Assembly: GCA_021613375.1 (NCBI GenBank)
Contig: CM038728.1
Span: forward strand, 34,526,299-34,590,298
DNA length: 64,000 bases
Reading direction: 5' to 3'
DNA from: Megaleporinus macrocephalus
Lineage: Eukaryota; Chordata; Actinopteri; Characiformes; Anostomidae
The translations under genes were made by a program, and so were the position numbers. Below the pieces are notes generated by a model, which saw only the letters and a list, made by a program, of their open reading frames with translations, ran no database searches and had not been told where the DNA came from. The first letter of the stretch is position 1. Every line of letters begins with the position of its first letter. Below are positions 11,753 through 23,060 of the stretch, in pieces.

Positions 11753-12495
11753 ATGTTGGATGATCAGTTCTGGATACTATAGGTACTGGCTGGAGCTCCA
11801 TCACTCCAGAGAACACAGTTCCACTGCTCCGCAGCCCAGCACTGGTGGGCTTTATACCTCTATAGCTCAGACTGGTCATGATCCTTCGTTATACTGGTCA
11901 GTATCTATTATTATTATTATTATCTAACATAAACATGACGAGTCATTCACGGCGACTGAAATCCGTGTGTAGGTCAAAGTCATTAGAACATGTTTGAATG
12001 AAGTATTCAGGGAGCACTAATTCATTTCTAGCTCACGAGCTTTCCTGACAGGCCGTTTGAAGCGAGACGTGGTTGGCGAATAATAGGCGGTATGGTAATA
12101 AATTATAATGTCTTATTACAATGAGAGAGCTGACACAAATTCTCTAACTCAATTTATGTTAATTTGACCTATTAGCATAGCATGGCACTTTTTTTTTTTA
12201 AGCGTACGTATTAAACTGTTTCGAAATCTTTGAAGACGGCGCGCTCACTCTGACAGGCTTTTGAAAGTGACAAAGTGAAGCCTCCTTAAGTGGGTCATGC
12301 AAAGAATACGTTTTAATTCTGTATTCAGAAGCTCGTGGGCAATTAAGGAGGCTTGGATTTTATTTCGCCTCATAATTATATGTTGGTTTATGTACCAAAA
12401 ACAGTTCTGATTCATTCCAGAGCGACTCTTCTTTTCTAGACCTCGCTGCTGTAGAGACCGTATATGTAGATAACCTCTGCCAATGTTAGTTTATA
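11753..12495. other. Unique intronic segment
   Basis: It contains a short (TTA)n run near 11908-11925 and a unique part at about 11940-12400 with TTAATTTGACC and GCAATTAAGGAGG words. No gene or element is recognised. Conserved noncoding sequence is possible in 12000-12420. Confidence 0.35.
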
Positions 12496-12497
12496 TA

Positions 12498-14364
12498 CAG
12501 GGTGAGTCAAAAGTCTCAGGACACTCTTTAATTTCAGAAAGGAAAGCAAAAGTGATGTACCCGAATACCCCAGCAAGTAACGGGTGAGGGGGGTATCTTG
12601 GCTTTGCATCTTGAAAGCCGCCATATTGGATCCAGGGCAAGTGTTTCCAGTGGGAAGGTGGTCATTTCAGACATTTTAGTTATGCTCTGTGTTTACAACA
12701 TTTTGGAAATCATCATCATATTGCCCGAAATTACTGTAATTAATATCTAGAATCTGTCAAAGTAATTTATTTAAAAAGTTAATATCTAGAACCTGTCTAA
12801 TATTGCACAGTGACTTATTTAATCTGGTTTGGAACTCATCATATTTCCCCAAACTAATTATCTACTACTTTTGAGTTTGTACCACAGTTATTTTCTAGAA
12901 CCTGACCAACATTTCCTAGTAACTTATTTAAGCTGTTTTAGAACTCATCATGTCCCCCAAAAGAGTTACTTAGTATCTTTTGAGTTTGTGCCACAGTTAA
13001 TATCTAGAACCTGACCAACATTTCATAGTAACTTATTTAAGCTGTTTTAGAACTCACCACCATGTCCCTCAAAAGAGTTACTTAGTATCTTTTGAGTTTG
13101 TACCACAGTTATTTTCTAGAACCTGACCAACATTTCATAGTAACTTATTTAAGCTGTTTTAGAACTCATCATGTCCCCCAAAAGAGTTACTTAGTATCTT
13201 TTGAGTTTGTACCACAATTAATATCTAGAACCTGTCCCACATTGCGTAGTGACTTATTTAATCTGTTTTGGAACTCATCATATTTCCCCAAACTAATTAT
13301 CTACTACTTTTAAGTTTGTACCACAGTTATTTTCTAGAACCTGACCAACATTTCTTTGTAACTTATTTAAGCTGTTTTAGAACTCATCATGTTCCCCAAA
13401 AGAGTTACTTTGTATTTTTTGAGTTTGTACCACAGTTAATATCTAGAAAAGTGATGTACCCGAATACCCCAGCAAGTAACGGGTGAGGAGGGTATCTTGG
13501 ATTTGTATCTTAAAAGCCGCCATATTGGATCAAGGGCAAGTTTTTCATGTAGCAGATCAAAGAAGACTAGAACTGTCTCTGAGTGATGACAACTACATTG
13601 AACAACATCTGTAATCTAGTATATTTTAGTTTGTAGCACAGTTACTATCTAGAACCTGTCACAGTAATTTACACAGTCTCGTAACTCATAATCATATGAC
13701 CCAAAATAATTATCTGATAGTTTTGAATTAGTACAACAGTTAATATCTAGAACCTGTCATACATTCCATAGTAACTTATTTAGTTTGATTTGGAACTCAT
13801 CATATTTCCCATAAGAATTATCTAGTTTGTTAATTTCTAGAACTTTGCACAGTGACTTATTTAATTTGTTTTGGGACAACAGTTAATATCTAGAACCTGT
13901 CCAACATCTTTTAGACTATGTCGAGAACATGGATTTGCATAAAAGTCGCCATATTGGATCCAGGGCAAGTTGTTCCAATGGTAAGGTGGTCCTGTAGCAG
14001 ATCAAATAATACTAGAACTGTCTCTGAGTAACAACAACCACATTGAACAACATCTGAAGGTGCAGCTCCAGGGACAGATCACTGAACATGGTGTTCAATG
14101 TGGTTGTTGTTGTAACTTTCTGTGTTGATAATGTTTGAACCACAAGAGATTTTACAAATCTGATTACATCAATCAATTTCTGATACAATTCTGATCTTCT
14201 TTGATCTGCTACACCACCATGGTGGCTTTCAAGATGGTGACCATGTTTAGGATATAGCCTAAAAGATAGCCCCGCTCACCCGTTACCTGCTGCAGTATTC
14301 AGATACGGATTTTCCATTTCCTCTCTGAAATAAAAGGTTGTCCTAAGACTTGTGATTCACCCTG
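12498..14364. mobile_element. TA-flanked inverted-repeat element (CAGGGTGA ends) carrying an internal minisatellite
   Basis: The left end CAGGGTGAGTCAAAAGTCTC is the inverted counterpart of the right end GACTTGTGATTCACCCTG. Homology continues for about 50 bp and into inverted GTAACGGGTGAG and CCGCCATATTGGAT blocks. TA flanks both ends (12496-12497 and 14365-14366), as in Tc1/mariner-type elements. An inner palindrome AACCACATTGAAC / GTTCAATGTGGTT lies at about 14037-14110. The arms are separated by tandem units of about 108 bp (12700-13450 and 13620-13910). An internal copy of the arm sits at 13447-13610. Confidence 0.8.
12700..13910. repeat. TATCTAGAACCTG minisatellite, part inside the CAGGGTGA element
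   Basis: Units of about 108 bp contain TATCTAGAACCTGACCAACA, TTTCATAGTAACTTATTTAA, CTGTTTTAGAACTCATCATG and GAGTTTGTACCACAGTTA. Some neighbouring units are nearly identical, which indicates recent duplication. The same family continues outside the element. Confidence 0.9.
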
Positions 14365-14365
14365 T

Positions 14366-14984
14366 ACTAACCAAACTCTTAATTAAAAACAAGAAAGATG
14401 GAAATAAGGGTTCCCACAACCTTCTCTTTCGGTGACGCTCTGTTTTTGGCCCCTGCCATCTGCTTCATGCCACCCACAAATAAATCAGACACAATGATGA
14501 GCTGTAAGTGAAGAGGCAGAGCCCAAGATGCCACCAGTTCCGCAGTTAGTATGACTAATATGCCCACATGGGTTGACTTCATGGCGCACTGCGTGCAGAG
14601 ATAGAGCCGAGGCATGAATGCAGAGTGTTTCTCAGCAGTTCTACGTCTAGAGTTATATTAAATATAAAATCTACGTAATTATTAAATATAGTTACACAAT
14701 AAATACATTAGGTTTGATTTATCTTCTGTATTAACAGCTCCAGCCGTCTGCACGTCTGATTATCGGCTTGTTTTCAGATCAGTAAATTACTATAGAGAAT
14801 TTTTAATTATTGCAGAGATTGTTTTCTTTTCTATGAAATAAGTTCAAATAAGTTCATACCAAACTAGAAGACGAGCTTAAACACATTCAAATCAGTTCAA
14901 AGAACATTTCCTTTACACTCGTTCAGCTTCTGAGTAACGAGTTACAAATATAAAGCAGAGTTTCCGTCTACAGTCCTCAAACTT
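14366..14984. other. Unique segment between repeat blocks
   Basis: Positions 14380-14640 hold a 78-codon minus frame with no recognisable motif. The rest is AT-rich. No element is recognised. Confidence 0.4.
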
Positions 14985-16346
14985 ACCCAAAATAATTATC
15001 TAGTACATCTAGTTGGACTACAGTTAATCTCTAGAACATATCAGACATTTTATCTAGACCCTGTCTGACATTTCATAGTAACTTATTTAATCTGTTTTGA
15101 AACTCATCATGTTACACAAAAAAATTATCTACTGCCTCTGAGTCTGTACCACACTTATTATCTAGAACCTGTCTAACATTTCACAGTAATTTATTTAATC
15201 TGTTTTGGAACTCACCACCATGTTACCCAAAATAACCACAGCTAATATCAAGAATGTGTCCAAGATTTCATAGTAACTTATTTAATCTGTTTGGGAACTC
15301 ATATCATATTTCCCAATGAAATTATCTAATACTTTTACGTTTGTAGCACAGTTAATATCTAGAACCTGTCCAACATTTCATAGAAATTTATTTAAACTGT
15401 CTTGTAACTCATAATTGTCACCCAAAATAATGGTCTAGCACTTTTGAATCTGTATCAGAGTTAGAGTTTGACCAACGCTTCATAGTAACTTATTTAATCG
15501 GTTTTAGAACTCATCATCATGTTCCCCAAAAGAGTTACCTAATACCACAGTTAATATCTAGAACCTGTCCAACATTTCATAGTGACTTGTTTAGTCTGAT
15601 TTGGAACTCACCACCATGATACCCAAACTAGTTATCTACTACTTTTGAGTTTATACCACAGTTAATATCTAGTACCAGTCTGGCATTTCATGGTAACTTA
15701 TTTACTCTGTTTTGGAACTTGTCATGTTCCCCAAAATATTTATCTACTACTTTTGAGTTTGTACCACAGTTAATATCTGGAACCTGACCAGCATTTCATA
15801 ATAACTTATTTAAGCTGTTTTAGAACTCATCATAATGTTCCCCAAAAGAGTTACCTAATACCTTTGAGTTTGTACCACAGTTAATATCTAGAACCTGTCT
15901 GGCATTTCATAGTAACTTATTTGCTCTGTTTTGGAACTCATCATATTTCCCAAAATATTTATCTACTACTTTTGAGTTTGTACCATAGTTAATTGTACCA
16001 CCAGCATTTCATAATAACTTATATAAGCTGTTTTAGAACTCGTCATGTTCCCCAAAAGATTTACCTAGTACCTTTTGAGTTTGTACTGCGGTTAATATCT
16101 AGAACCTGACCAACATTGCATAGTGACTAATCTGTTTGGGAACTAATTATTATGATGGCTAAAATGATCGTGTACTAATTTGGGGGGTAGTTACTGCTTT
16201 GAAACCCACTGGTTCCTATCTAGTACCCAAGAGACCATAAAAGAAAGCATGTTCACTTTGATCTACTGTGACTGTTCCTCGGCGCAGCAGATCTAAGGCA
16301 GCATGAGGACGGTGTTACCAGCGTTGTTAGGTGAAGCTAGAACGTT
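14985..16346. repeat. TATCTAGAACCTG minisatellite, second block
   Basis: About ten diverged units of the same family as 12700-13910, outside any visible terminal repeats. Near 16140 the unit changes to a longer form with TTTGAAACCCACTG, AAGAGACCATAAA and TTTGATCTACTGTG. The block ends in GGTGAAGCTAGAACGTTG, which is the middle of a unit seen whole further right. Confidence 0.9.
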
Positions 16347-17935
16347 GTGTCTGCTCTTTGTTAGTTTAGGTGTATTCGGCTCGACTGGCGGAGAACAATG
16401 GGGTAACCGGGAGACCGGCGCTGATCGCTATCTTCGCTTTCAGATGCTTTTGTTGCGCTCGTAACAAAAGAGAACACGAGAGAACAGCGCCGGGACCGGA
16501 GACGAGTGCTCCGGTTCTCACGTGGAGCACACTTTTTCCTGAAAGTGAGCCGGTTGCGGCGGCCCGCTGGTGAAAGCTTGTGGGGGCTTACTGGGTCAGC
16601 GTGGCTCTATTTTTAGGGGGCGCGTTGCGCGGCGCTGTCATCAGCCAACAAAATAACCCTAAACCTCTTAGATCGCCAACTCCATCAACGAGTCCGGCAA
16701 ATTAATAATCATATGAGGCTCGACAAATCCTCGCCACCGCTTAAACTTTATGGGATTAAAGAGCCTCAGAGTTTTTCTCGCTTTCCTCGAGATGCCGTAT
16801 GTATATTCATGAGATTATCTCACATTTCAATTTCACTTCAATTAAACTCCAGTCTGTTACTTACCAACACAGGGTCCGCGCACAATGGGAATTATGAGTC
16901 ATTTGCATGGATTGGACAAATCTCATTGGATTAGCGAGCCTGTTTTCTCACTAATGGGGTCTTTGACTCCAAGGCCAAGACAAGCAAGCAAATTCCCCCA
17001 TCAGGTCTTCCGACCATATGCTGGAATTATAAAGCTCCCTGCCTTCTGGCACCGACGGGAGGACGGCGGCGCCGCTGCCCAAATTACCCACGCCTCCTCG
17101 CGACGACTTGTTGGGGTAATTAACATTGAAGCGTCCGGCCCGCCTCCTTTACCGGGAAAAGGTGTGAATGACAATAATTGCTACACGGAAGAGTAAAGCG
17201 GGAAAGTTGCGGAGGGTATATTTTTATATATTTATATATTTTGGTGGCGTGAAAGTCGAGCCGGGGGGAGAACGATCCGAGAGCGAGGGCCTCGGGAGCC
17301 TGCTTCACCGCGGCTTCATTACGGAGTCTGGTAATAAACGAGTGGAGAGACAGATGGCACACGGCTCCTCCGCCCTCCTCTCAGAGAGAGAGAGAGAGAG
17401 TGAGAGCGAGAGCAGGAGCGAGCAGCTCTCTCCCGGCGAAATGAACCCGTGTACGGAGACGGCGGGCGCGGATGTGTCAGGGTGGGCTAAATTGGAGCGC
17501 TGAAATAAACTGGAAGTGACGTTAATAGATTAGCCGGCCTTCATTTGCATAGGGAGAGTTATCAGGAGCGCAGGTAGCGGGCGAGCGGGCGAGCGGGCGA
17601 GGGGTCCCTGCTTCTAATAACGCTTCTGATTACGCCGGCTCTCCTGGCAGGTAAAAAATAAATAAGGTCTCGTCAGGAGGGGATTCTGACAATGGAGCGC
17701 GGGCCCCGTCCCCCCGCAGACGGAGTTATGGAAATGCGCGGAAGAGCTTCAGGGGAATTTTTTATTTATTTATTTATTTATTTATTTTTTACCTCACGCT
17801 GTTCTCCAAAAACACAAACACCAGAACGGTTCCTAATTGAGCGCTCGTCTACAATAAGAAGCAGCTGTGCGACCAAACAGACCACGGACTTCGCTTAATT
17901 AGCTTCCGTAGTTTCCACAGATTCATTTGCTGGTG
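16347..17935. other. Unique 1.6-kb GC-richer block inside the repeat family, strong regulatory candidate
   Basis: The block contains an octamer-like GAGTCATTTGCATGG (about 16896-16910), a second TTCATTTGCATAGG near 17542, GGGGTAATTAACATTG (17113-17128), ATTAATAATCATATGAGG (16701-16718) and AATTAATAATC words. Short repeats occur: GA-rich at about 17381-17410, GCGAGCGG triplicated at about 17580-17600, and TTTA at 17760-17790. The left flank ends in the middle of a repeat unit and the right flank resumes that unit. It has no protein-like frame. Regulatory function is inferred. Confidence 0.45.
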
Positions 17936-18965
17936 CTAGATAATGATTCTCGGTGGCATCATAGTGAGTTTCAATACAGTCTATACAACAGTTCGTATCT
18001 AGAACCTGGCATTTCACAGCAATGTATTAAAACTGTTTTGGAACCCATTATTATGGGGGCTAAAATGATTATTTTACTATTTTTACTATTTTGGGGGGTA
18101 CTGCTTTGGAACCCACTGTTCACTATCTAGAACACAAGAGACCATAAATGAAAGCTATAACATGGCTATAATGATTCTGGGTGGCATGACGGTGAGTTTC
18201 AATACAGTCTATACCACAGTTGATATCAAGAACCCATCAGATATCTCACAATAATTTATTGAATCAGTTTTTGGAGCTTGTTATTATGGTGGCTATAATG
18301 ATTGCTACTACTTTTAGGGGAACTGCTTTAAAACACACTGTGTACTATCTAGAACACAAAAGTCCATAAATGAAAGCGTTTCCACTTTGATCTACTGTGG
18401 AAGCTCCTCCTCAAATAAGGTGTTACCAAATGTACTAGGTAAAGCTAGAACATTGTTATAATGATTTTTTGGGTGGCAAGACAGTGAGTTTCAAAACACT
18501 CTATATCACAGTTCGTATCTAGAACCTGACATTTCACAGCAATGTATTAAAACTGTTTTGGAATTCATTATTATGCTGGTTAAAATGATCACGTACTACT
18601 TTTGTGTATTGCTTTGAAACCCACTGTGTACTATCTAGAACATATGAGACCATAAATGAAAGCATTTCCACTTTGATCTACTGTGGAAGATCCTCTGCAG
18701 AAAAGGTGTTACCAAAGGTACTAGGTAAAGCTAGAACATTGCTATAATGATTCTGGGTGGCATGACGTTGAGTTTCAATACATTCTATATCACAGTTGAT
18801 ATCTAGAACCCGTTAGATACTTCACAGTAACTTACTGAAACTGTTTTGAAACTCGTTATTGCGGTAGTTAAAATGATGGCTAATACTTTGGGGGGTTACT
18901 GCTTTGAAATCTATTGTGTACTATCTAAAACACAAAAGTCCATAATGGAAAGTGAGAACTGTAAT
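17936..18965. repeat. TATCTAGAACCTG family, long-unit form
   Basis: Units of about 270-300 bp each carry ATAATGATTCTGGGTGGCAT, GAGTTTCAATACAGTCTAT, CAGTTGATATCTAGAACC, CACTATCTAGAACACAAGAG and TTTCCACTTTGATCTACTGT. About three to four copies are visible. They look like the short unit plus an extra half. Confidence 0.9.
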
Positions 18966-19194
18966 GATTTTGGGTGGCACGACTGTAACTTCCAACACAA
19001 ATTAACTAATATATATATATATATGTTCTAAGTTTCTCGACTAAGTCTAACTGTAGTGCACTGAGATGCCTGGAAAGGTTCTAGATATCTAAAATATCTC
19101 GGCTATTTGGAGTAATATGTTTTTCAGTGCAGATATACATTACATTTTCCTGTAATGTCACGTTTCAGCAGGAAAGTTAACCGGGAACCCAAAA

Positions 19195-19560
19195 ATGGTA
19201 CCCAAAATAATTACCTAGTCCTTTTTACCTACCAGTATAGTAAATTTATACCTCACTTTATATCTAGAACCTATCAGACGTTTCACAGTTATTTATTTAA
19301 ACTATTTTGGAACTATGGAGACTAAAATGATGGCTATTACTTTGCTTTGAAACCCACTATCTAGTTACTATCTAGAACACAAGAGTTCATAAATGAAAAC
19401 ATTTCCACTTTGATCTACTGTGGATGCTCCTCCTCAAAGAAGGTGTACTAGGTAAAGCGAGAACATTACTATAATGATTTGGGGTGGCGCGACTTCAAGT
19501 TCCAATAAAATACAGTTTAGTCTATACCACAGTTCATATCTAGAACCTGTCAGAACAATG
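19195..19560. repeat. TATCTAGAACCTG family, further copy
   Basis: It contains TATATCTAGAACCTATCAGA, TTGATCTACTGTGGATGCTC and TATCTAGAACCTGTCAG in the same order as at 17936-18965. Confidence 0.85.
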
Positions 19561-19679
19561 GACTAACCGCCCAGGAGTCCAGAACCTGAACATGGGTGAG
19601 TGTGTTTGGGGTTATTTGGGTGGTGAGACTGAGCTTTGAAGATATGTCTGTTTGCGGAACTGAAAGTGAGCCTCCTAAA

Positions 19680-19711
19680 AATAGATAGATAGATAGATAG
19701 ATAGATAGATG
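19680..19711. repeat. (ATAG)n microsatellite
   Basis: About eight tetranucleotide copies are visible. Confidence 0.95.
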
Positions 19712-19739
19712 TTCTTTTCTAAGTACAGAAAAGTGCACC

Positions 19740-20215
19740 TTATATTGTTTATGTAATAACTGTGTAATTACACATTAACAACAATGTAACTACTAGTAAT
19801 GTAGCCACTGTTATAGATGGATTACAGCAGCACAGCTTATATAATTACACATGAATATCAAATTACCTAAGAGTATCTTAGTAGTTGTCAGTATATTCTC
19901 TCTCATGTAATAACACATTGGTAATAACATGAGTGTAACTGTATTTGTGATTAGTATTTTTCAGCATTATAAGTGTGTTATAACACAAAAGAACACAATA
20001 AGATGTCAAGATACACATGTAACTACATACACTTTACTGCTGTACTCCGTCTGTAACAGTGGATACATCACTAGTAGTTACGCTGCTGGTCATGTGTACC
20101 TACACAGTTATTACAGACTTAATATAAAGGTTTTAAACATATAAATTATACAGTACAATATCATATATACTATATTTCCCTGTAATGTCACATATGTATG
20201 TATATATATATGTAT
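19740..20215. other. AT-rich intron with recurring TAATAACAC/ACACATTA words
   Basis: Repeated short phrases such as GTAATAACACATTG and TAACTACATACAC suggest an old decayed repeat. No class can be given. Confidence 0.35.
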
Positions 20216-20219
20216 ATAT

Positions 20220-20580
20220 CAATCAGCAGGAAAGTAATCCAGAAACCCAAACGTGGTATCCAAAATAATTATCTAGTACTACTTTACTTAACAATTTTAT
20301 GATTTTGATATTCTGTTTTTCTTTTAATTTACTTTTGTCATTTTATATCTTTTTTATTACTCAATTTATTTATTATTATTATTATTATTACTTTTATTAT
20401 TTTTTTTATAATAATTTCTTTTACTATGTTAAGTTTTACTACTATATTTATATCTATTTCTATTGACTTATTTTTTACTTTTGTCTTATTCTTGGTTTTA
20501 GTTTCTAATTTAGTTTTTTTTGTTTTTCTTTTACAATTTCTCATTGTATCTGTTCTTTTTGTTTCTTTTACATTTTAGAT
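20220..20580. repeat. TATCTAGAACC-family fragment followed by a T-rich low-complexity tract
   Basis: The start resembles the family (CAGCAGGAAAGTAATCC, AAAATAATTATCTAGTACTAC, as also near 19170-19220). Positions 20280-20580 are T/A-rich with (TTA)n at about 20375-20395. The minus frame here is lysine/isoleucine-rich low complexity. Confidence 0.6.
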
Positions 20581-20614
20581 ACTCATTAAAATTAAAATTA
20601 AAATGATCCCTATT

Positions 20615-20712
20615 TGTTTAACAATTGTAATACTCGGCGACATTGTAAATGAGGGTCTCCCTCAATGTACTCCTGAGAGAAAATAAAGATTGATTGATTG
20701 ATTGATTGACTA
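20615..20712 (+). mobile_element. Non-LTR retrotransposon 3' end with (ATTG)n tail
   Basis: The stretch GACATTGTAAATGAGGGTCT, then CCCTCAATGTACTCCTGAGA and AATAAAGATTGATTGATTG, matches the layout of a LINE or SINE 3' end: a conserved tail, an AATAAA-like signal and a short tandem tail. It is inserted into the TATCTAGAACCTG family, which resumes at about 20715. The family name is not certain. Confidence 0.6.
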
Positions 20713-20920
20713 TAAAGTTTATACCACAGTTAATATCTAGAACCTGTAAGGTATTTTATAGTATTTTATTGAAACTCTTTTGGAACATTGTATTATGATG
20801 GCAAAAAATGGTGATCTAGCTATGTACTGGGGTATTGGTTACTATCTAGAACACAAGAGACCATAAATGAATGCATTTCCACTTTGATCTACTGGGGATG
20901 CTCCTCCCTGCTGGCAGATC
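20713..20920. repeat. TATCTAGAACCTG family, last copy of the cluster
   Basis: It contains GTTAATATCTAGAACCTGTA, ACTATCTAGAACACAAGAGA and TTTCCACTTTGATCTACTGG. Confidence 0.85.
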
Positions 20921-21079
20921 TAACAGTGGCTAAATCACTAGTTGTTATACTCCTGTTCATGAGTAACTACACAGTTATTACACACACTTAATTAAAAGTG
21001 GGTCAAAGCTATTAAACTAATATGCCAGTCAAATAGATTTAATATCTAATGGCTTTAAACTCTTTTACGTCTATATAAT

Positions 21080-21480
21080 TTTTCATATAGCCCGTCCGCG
21101 AGCCGCCGTATGCCTTACCTGGGCAGGTGGGTCCTCGGTACACATGACTCATGCGAGTTTTCAGTGCTGTGATGAATGCAGAAGGCCGCCGCGCAGGCCG
21201 TGTTGAGTGTGTAGCTCTGTTTGGCGGCGCGTGGCGTGGTGGAGGTGGCAGATGGAGAGGGAGGTGGGGGGCGCTGGGTCTTTAACGGCGAGTGCAGCTG
21301 GCCTGCAGTGGAGCCACATCTGCTGCCCAGGCTCCGTGCTGAGAGTGACCCGTGGCTTGGGCAGGGGCGGCGGGTCAGAGAGCCGCCGCAGCCGATCCAG
21401 ACGAGCCTAACCTGGGACGGGAGGGAAGCTGGGCCTCGCTTTAAATAACCTGGACCCTCTAACTCACCTCTTCCCCTCCG
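21080..21480. other. Unique GC-rich intronic block, candidate regulatory
   Basis: CpG-containing non-repetitive sequence of about 400 bp. Overlapping short open frames (21207-21448) reflect GC content. There is no protein signature or splice-bounded exon. Confidence 0.3.
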
Positions 21481-21648
21481 GTTATGTGTGTCTGTGAAAC
21501 GCGGGGCTCGGCCTGAACTCTGAAAAACATGAGCATAATCGCTTTAGCCCCTTTAATTGCAGACGTATTGTGCATTAATATTAATCCAGAGGCTCACCTG
21601 CCAGTAACTAATGTAAGAGCAGGAGCTCCTCAGACCTTCTGAAGAGAC

Positions 21649-22314
21649 AAGGGGTCTGTCTCAAATCCTACTGAGCTCCTACATAGGCCACATTTTACAT
21701 CATAGTATGCGCTCCTGACATGTAGACTGTCCCAATTCTTACATACCTTAAACATGCTGTCTACTGAGGAATCTTATTTAGACCTGATTTTAAGAAGCAT
21801 CGAACGCTTCCTCAGCCACTAAGACAATCCCATGATGCAGTGCAGGCTAATCTAGGAGCAGTGAAGTGGTTTTAAAATGTGAGTTTGATTCTCTGGAGCT
21901 TTAATGTGTTTCTGGTCATATAATCACACAAAACAGTATTTTATTATCAACTCTGTAACGAGTCCTTCACCATTTACACCTTTATACTCCAGACATTAGC
22001 ATTTATACATTTAAAGAAATTAACTTTTAAGCCTCGGGCTATTGTTTATTGTTAGATGTTGCCTGGTATCTTGGCCACTAGCTAAACCACCGGTGTCGTG
22101 CTGCAGTGGGGGGAACAAGCCGTGACGCAGTCTCTCTCTAACTAGAGCGTCTCAGTAATCTGTTTTATGAGGAGAGATGAGGAGAGAACACTGATACTTA
22201 TACACTCACTACCTAGACGGCCTACTTACACACTCACTACCTAGACAGCCTACTTACACACTCACTACCTAGACAGCCTACTTACACACTCACTAGGGTT
22301 TGAGACAGACCCTT
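21649..22314. mobile_element. Inverted-repeat DNA element with GGGTCTGTCTCAAA ends
   Basis: The left end AAGGGGTCTGTCTCAAATCC is mirrored by the right end AGGGTTTGAGACAGACCCTT. The interior holds GACTGTCCCAATTCTTACAT and AAGACAATCCCATGATGCAG. At the right end a 28-bp unit (CACTCACTACCTAGACAGCC) is repeated about four times (22200-22300). A related copy in the other orientation lies at about 54400-54580. It is non-coding and its superfamily is not determined. Confidence 0.7.
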
Positions 22315-22329
22315 AGATGTTAGAGTTAC

Positions 22330-22500
22330 TAACATAATCATGCTGTGGTTGTACAGTACTGTGTAAAAGCCTTTATCTGATCAATAAATGTTTGTTCACC
22401 AATAAGAACACCAGATATGATTGAAACAGAAATAAATATTCATACATACAATACAAAGTAACAGCATTGTTTCTCACTCTCAATTCTCTTTCCAGCTCGA
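22330..22500. mobile_element. Dispersed repeat, TCTGATCAATAAGTG family, copy 1
   Basis: It contains TACTGTGTAAAAGCCTTTAT, TCTGATCAATAAATGTTTGT and CATACAATACAAAGTAACA. Related copies lie at 22715-23060 and 37445-37610. The TACTGTGTAAAAG-type beginning resembles ends of some non-autonomous Tc1-like elements, which is inference. Confidence 0.6.
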
Positions 22501-22714
22501 TCCTCTTTGGCTAGTTTACTGGTGATCCCACTTCTGACACCAATGTAGCCTTAGTGTAGAGTAGAAAGACCACATAGAGCTTTTAAACGAGTGCCTTTTA
22601 TTGAACAACTGCTGCCCAGTGCCCTGAATGGCTGGCACAACAGGCTGGTCGATATATGGCAAGTTTAACAGAAAATAATTAATATATATTGATATTTATG
22701 GAATAAACAGTGAG

Positions 22715-23060
22715 ATATGTGCTACTGTATAAAAGTCTTAGACCCCTAAGATCATTTAAAAGTGTTTATCTGATCAATATGTGTATATTTACCAGTAAGA
22801 ACAGCAGATCTGATTAGAACAGATGTAAATAATCAGACATACAATACAAAGTAAGATGAATATGTTATTGTGAGAGAAGTAGATCAGATCTTGATCCAGT
22901 TTGAAGAACAAAGTTAGGTTCCAGATTTCTCCTGGACGCCCCAAACATTGTATGAATGTGTTCAGTTCCTTCAGCAGTAAATCTTGATTTATCTTAATGA
23001 AGTACTGAGCAGTCAAAGCAGGTATTAGATGAGAACTGTAAATAATACTGGGTTGTTTAG
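22715..23060. mobile_element. Dispersed repeat, TCTGATCAATAAGTG family, copy 2
   Basis: It contains GCTACTGTATAAAAGTCTTA, CCAGTAAGAACAGCAGATCT, AATACAAAGTAAGATGAATA and GTGAGAGAAGTAGATCAGAT. This is the longest copy in the window. Confidence 0.6.

Noticed and set aside
14379..14615. 78-codon minus frame with a hydrophobic stretch
   Set aside because: No recognisable family, no splice-bounded structure, and it lies between repeat blocks. It is likely chance.
21207..21448. First exon or CpG-island promoter of another gene
   Set aside because: The block is GC-rich but short. I see no convincing donor-bounded coding frame or core promoter, so I list it only as a regulatory candidate.
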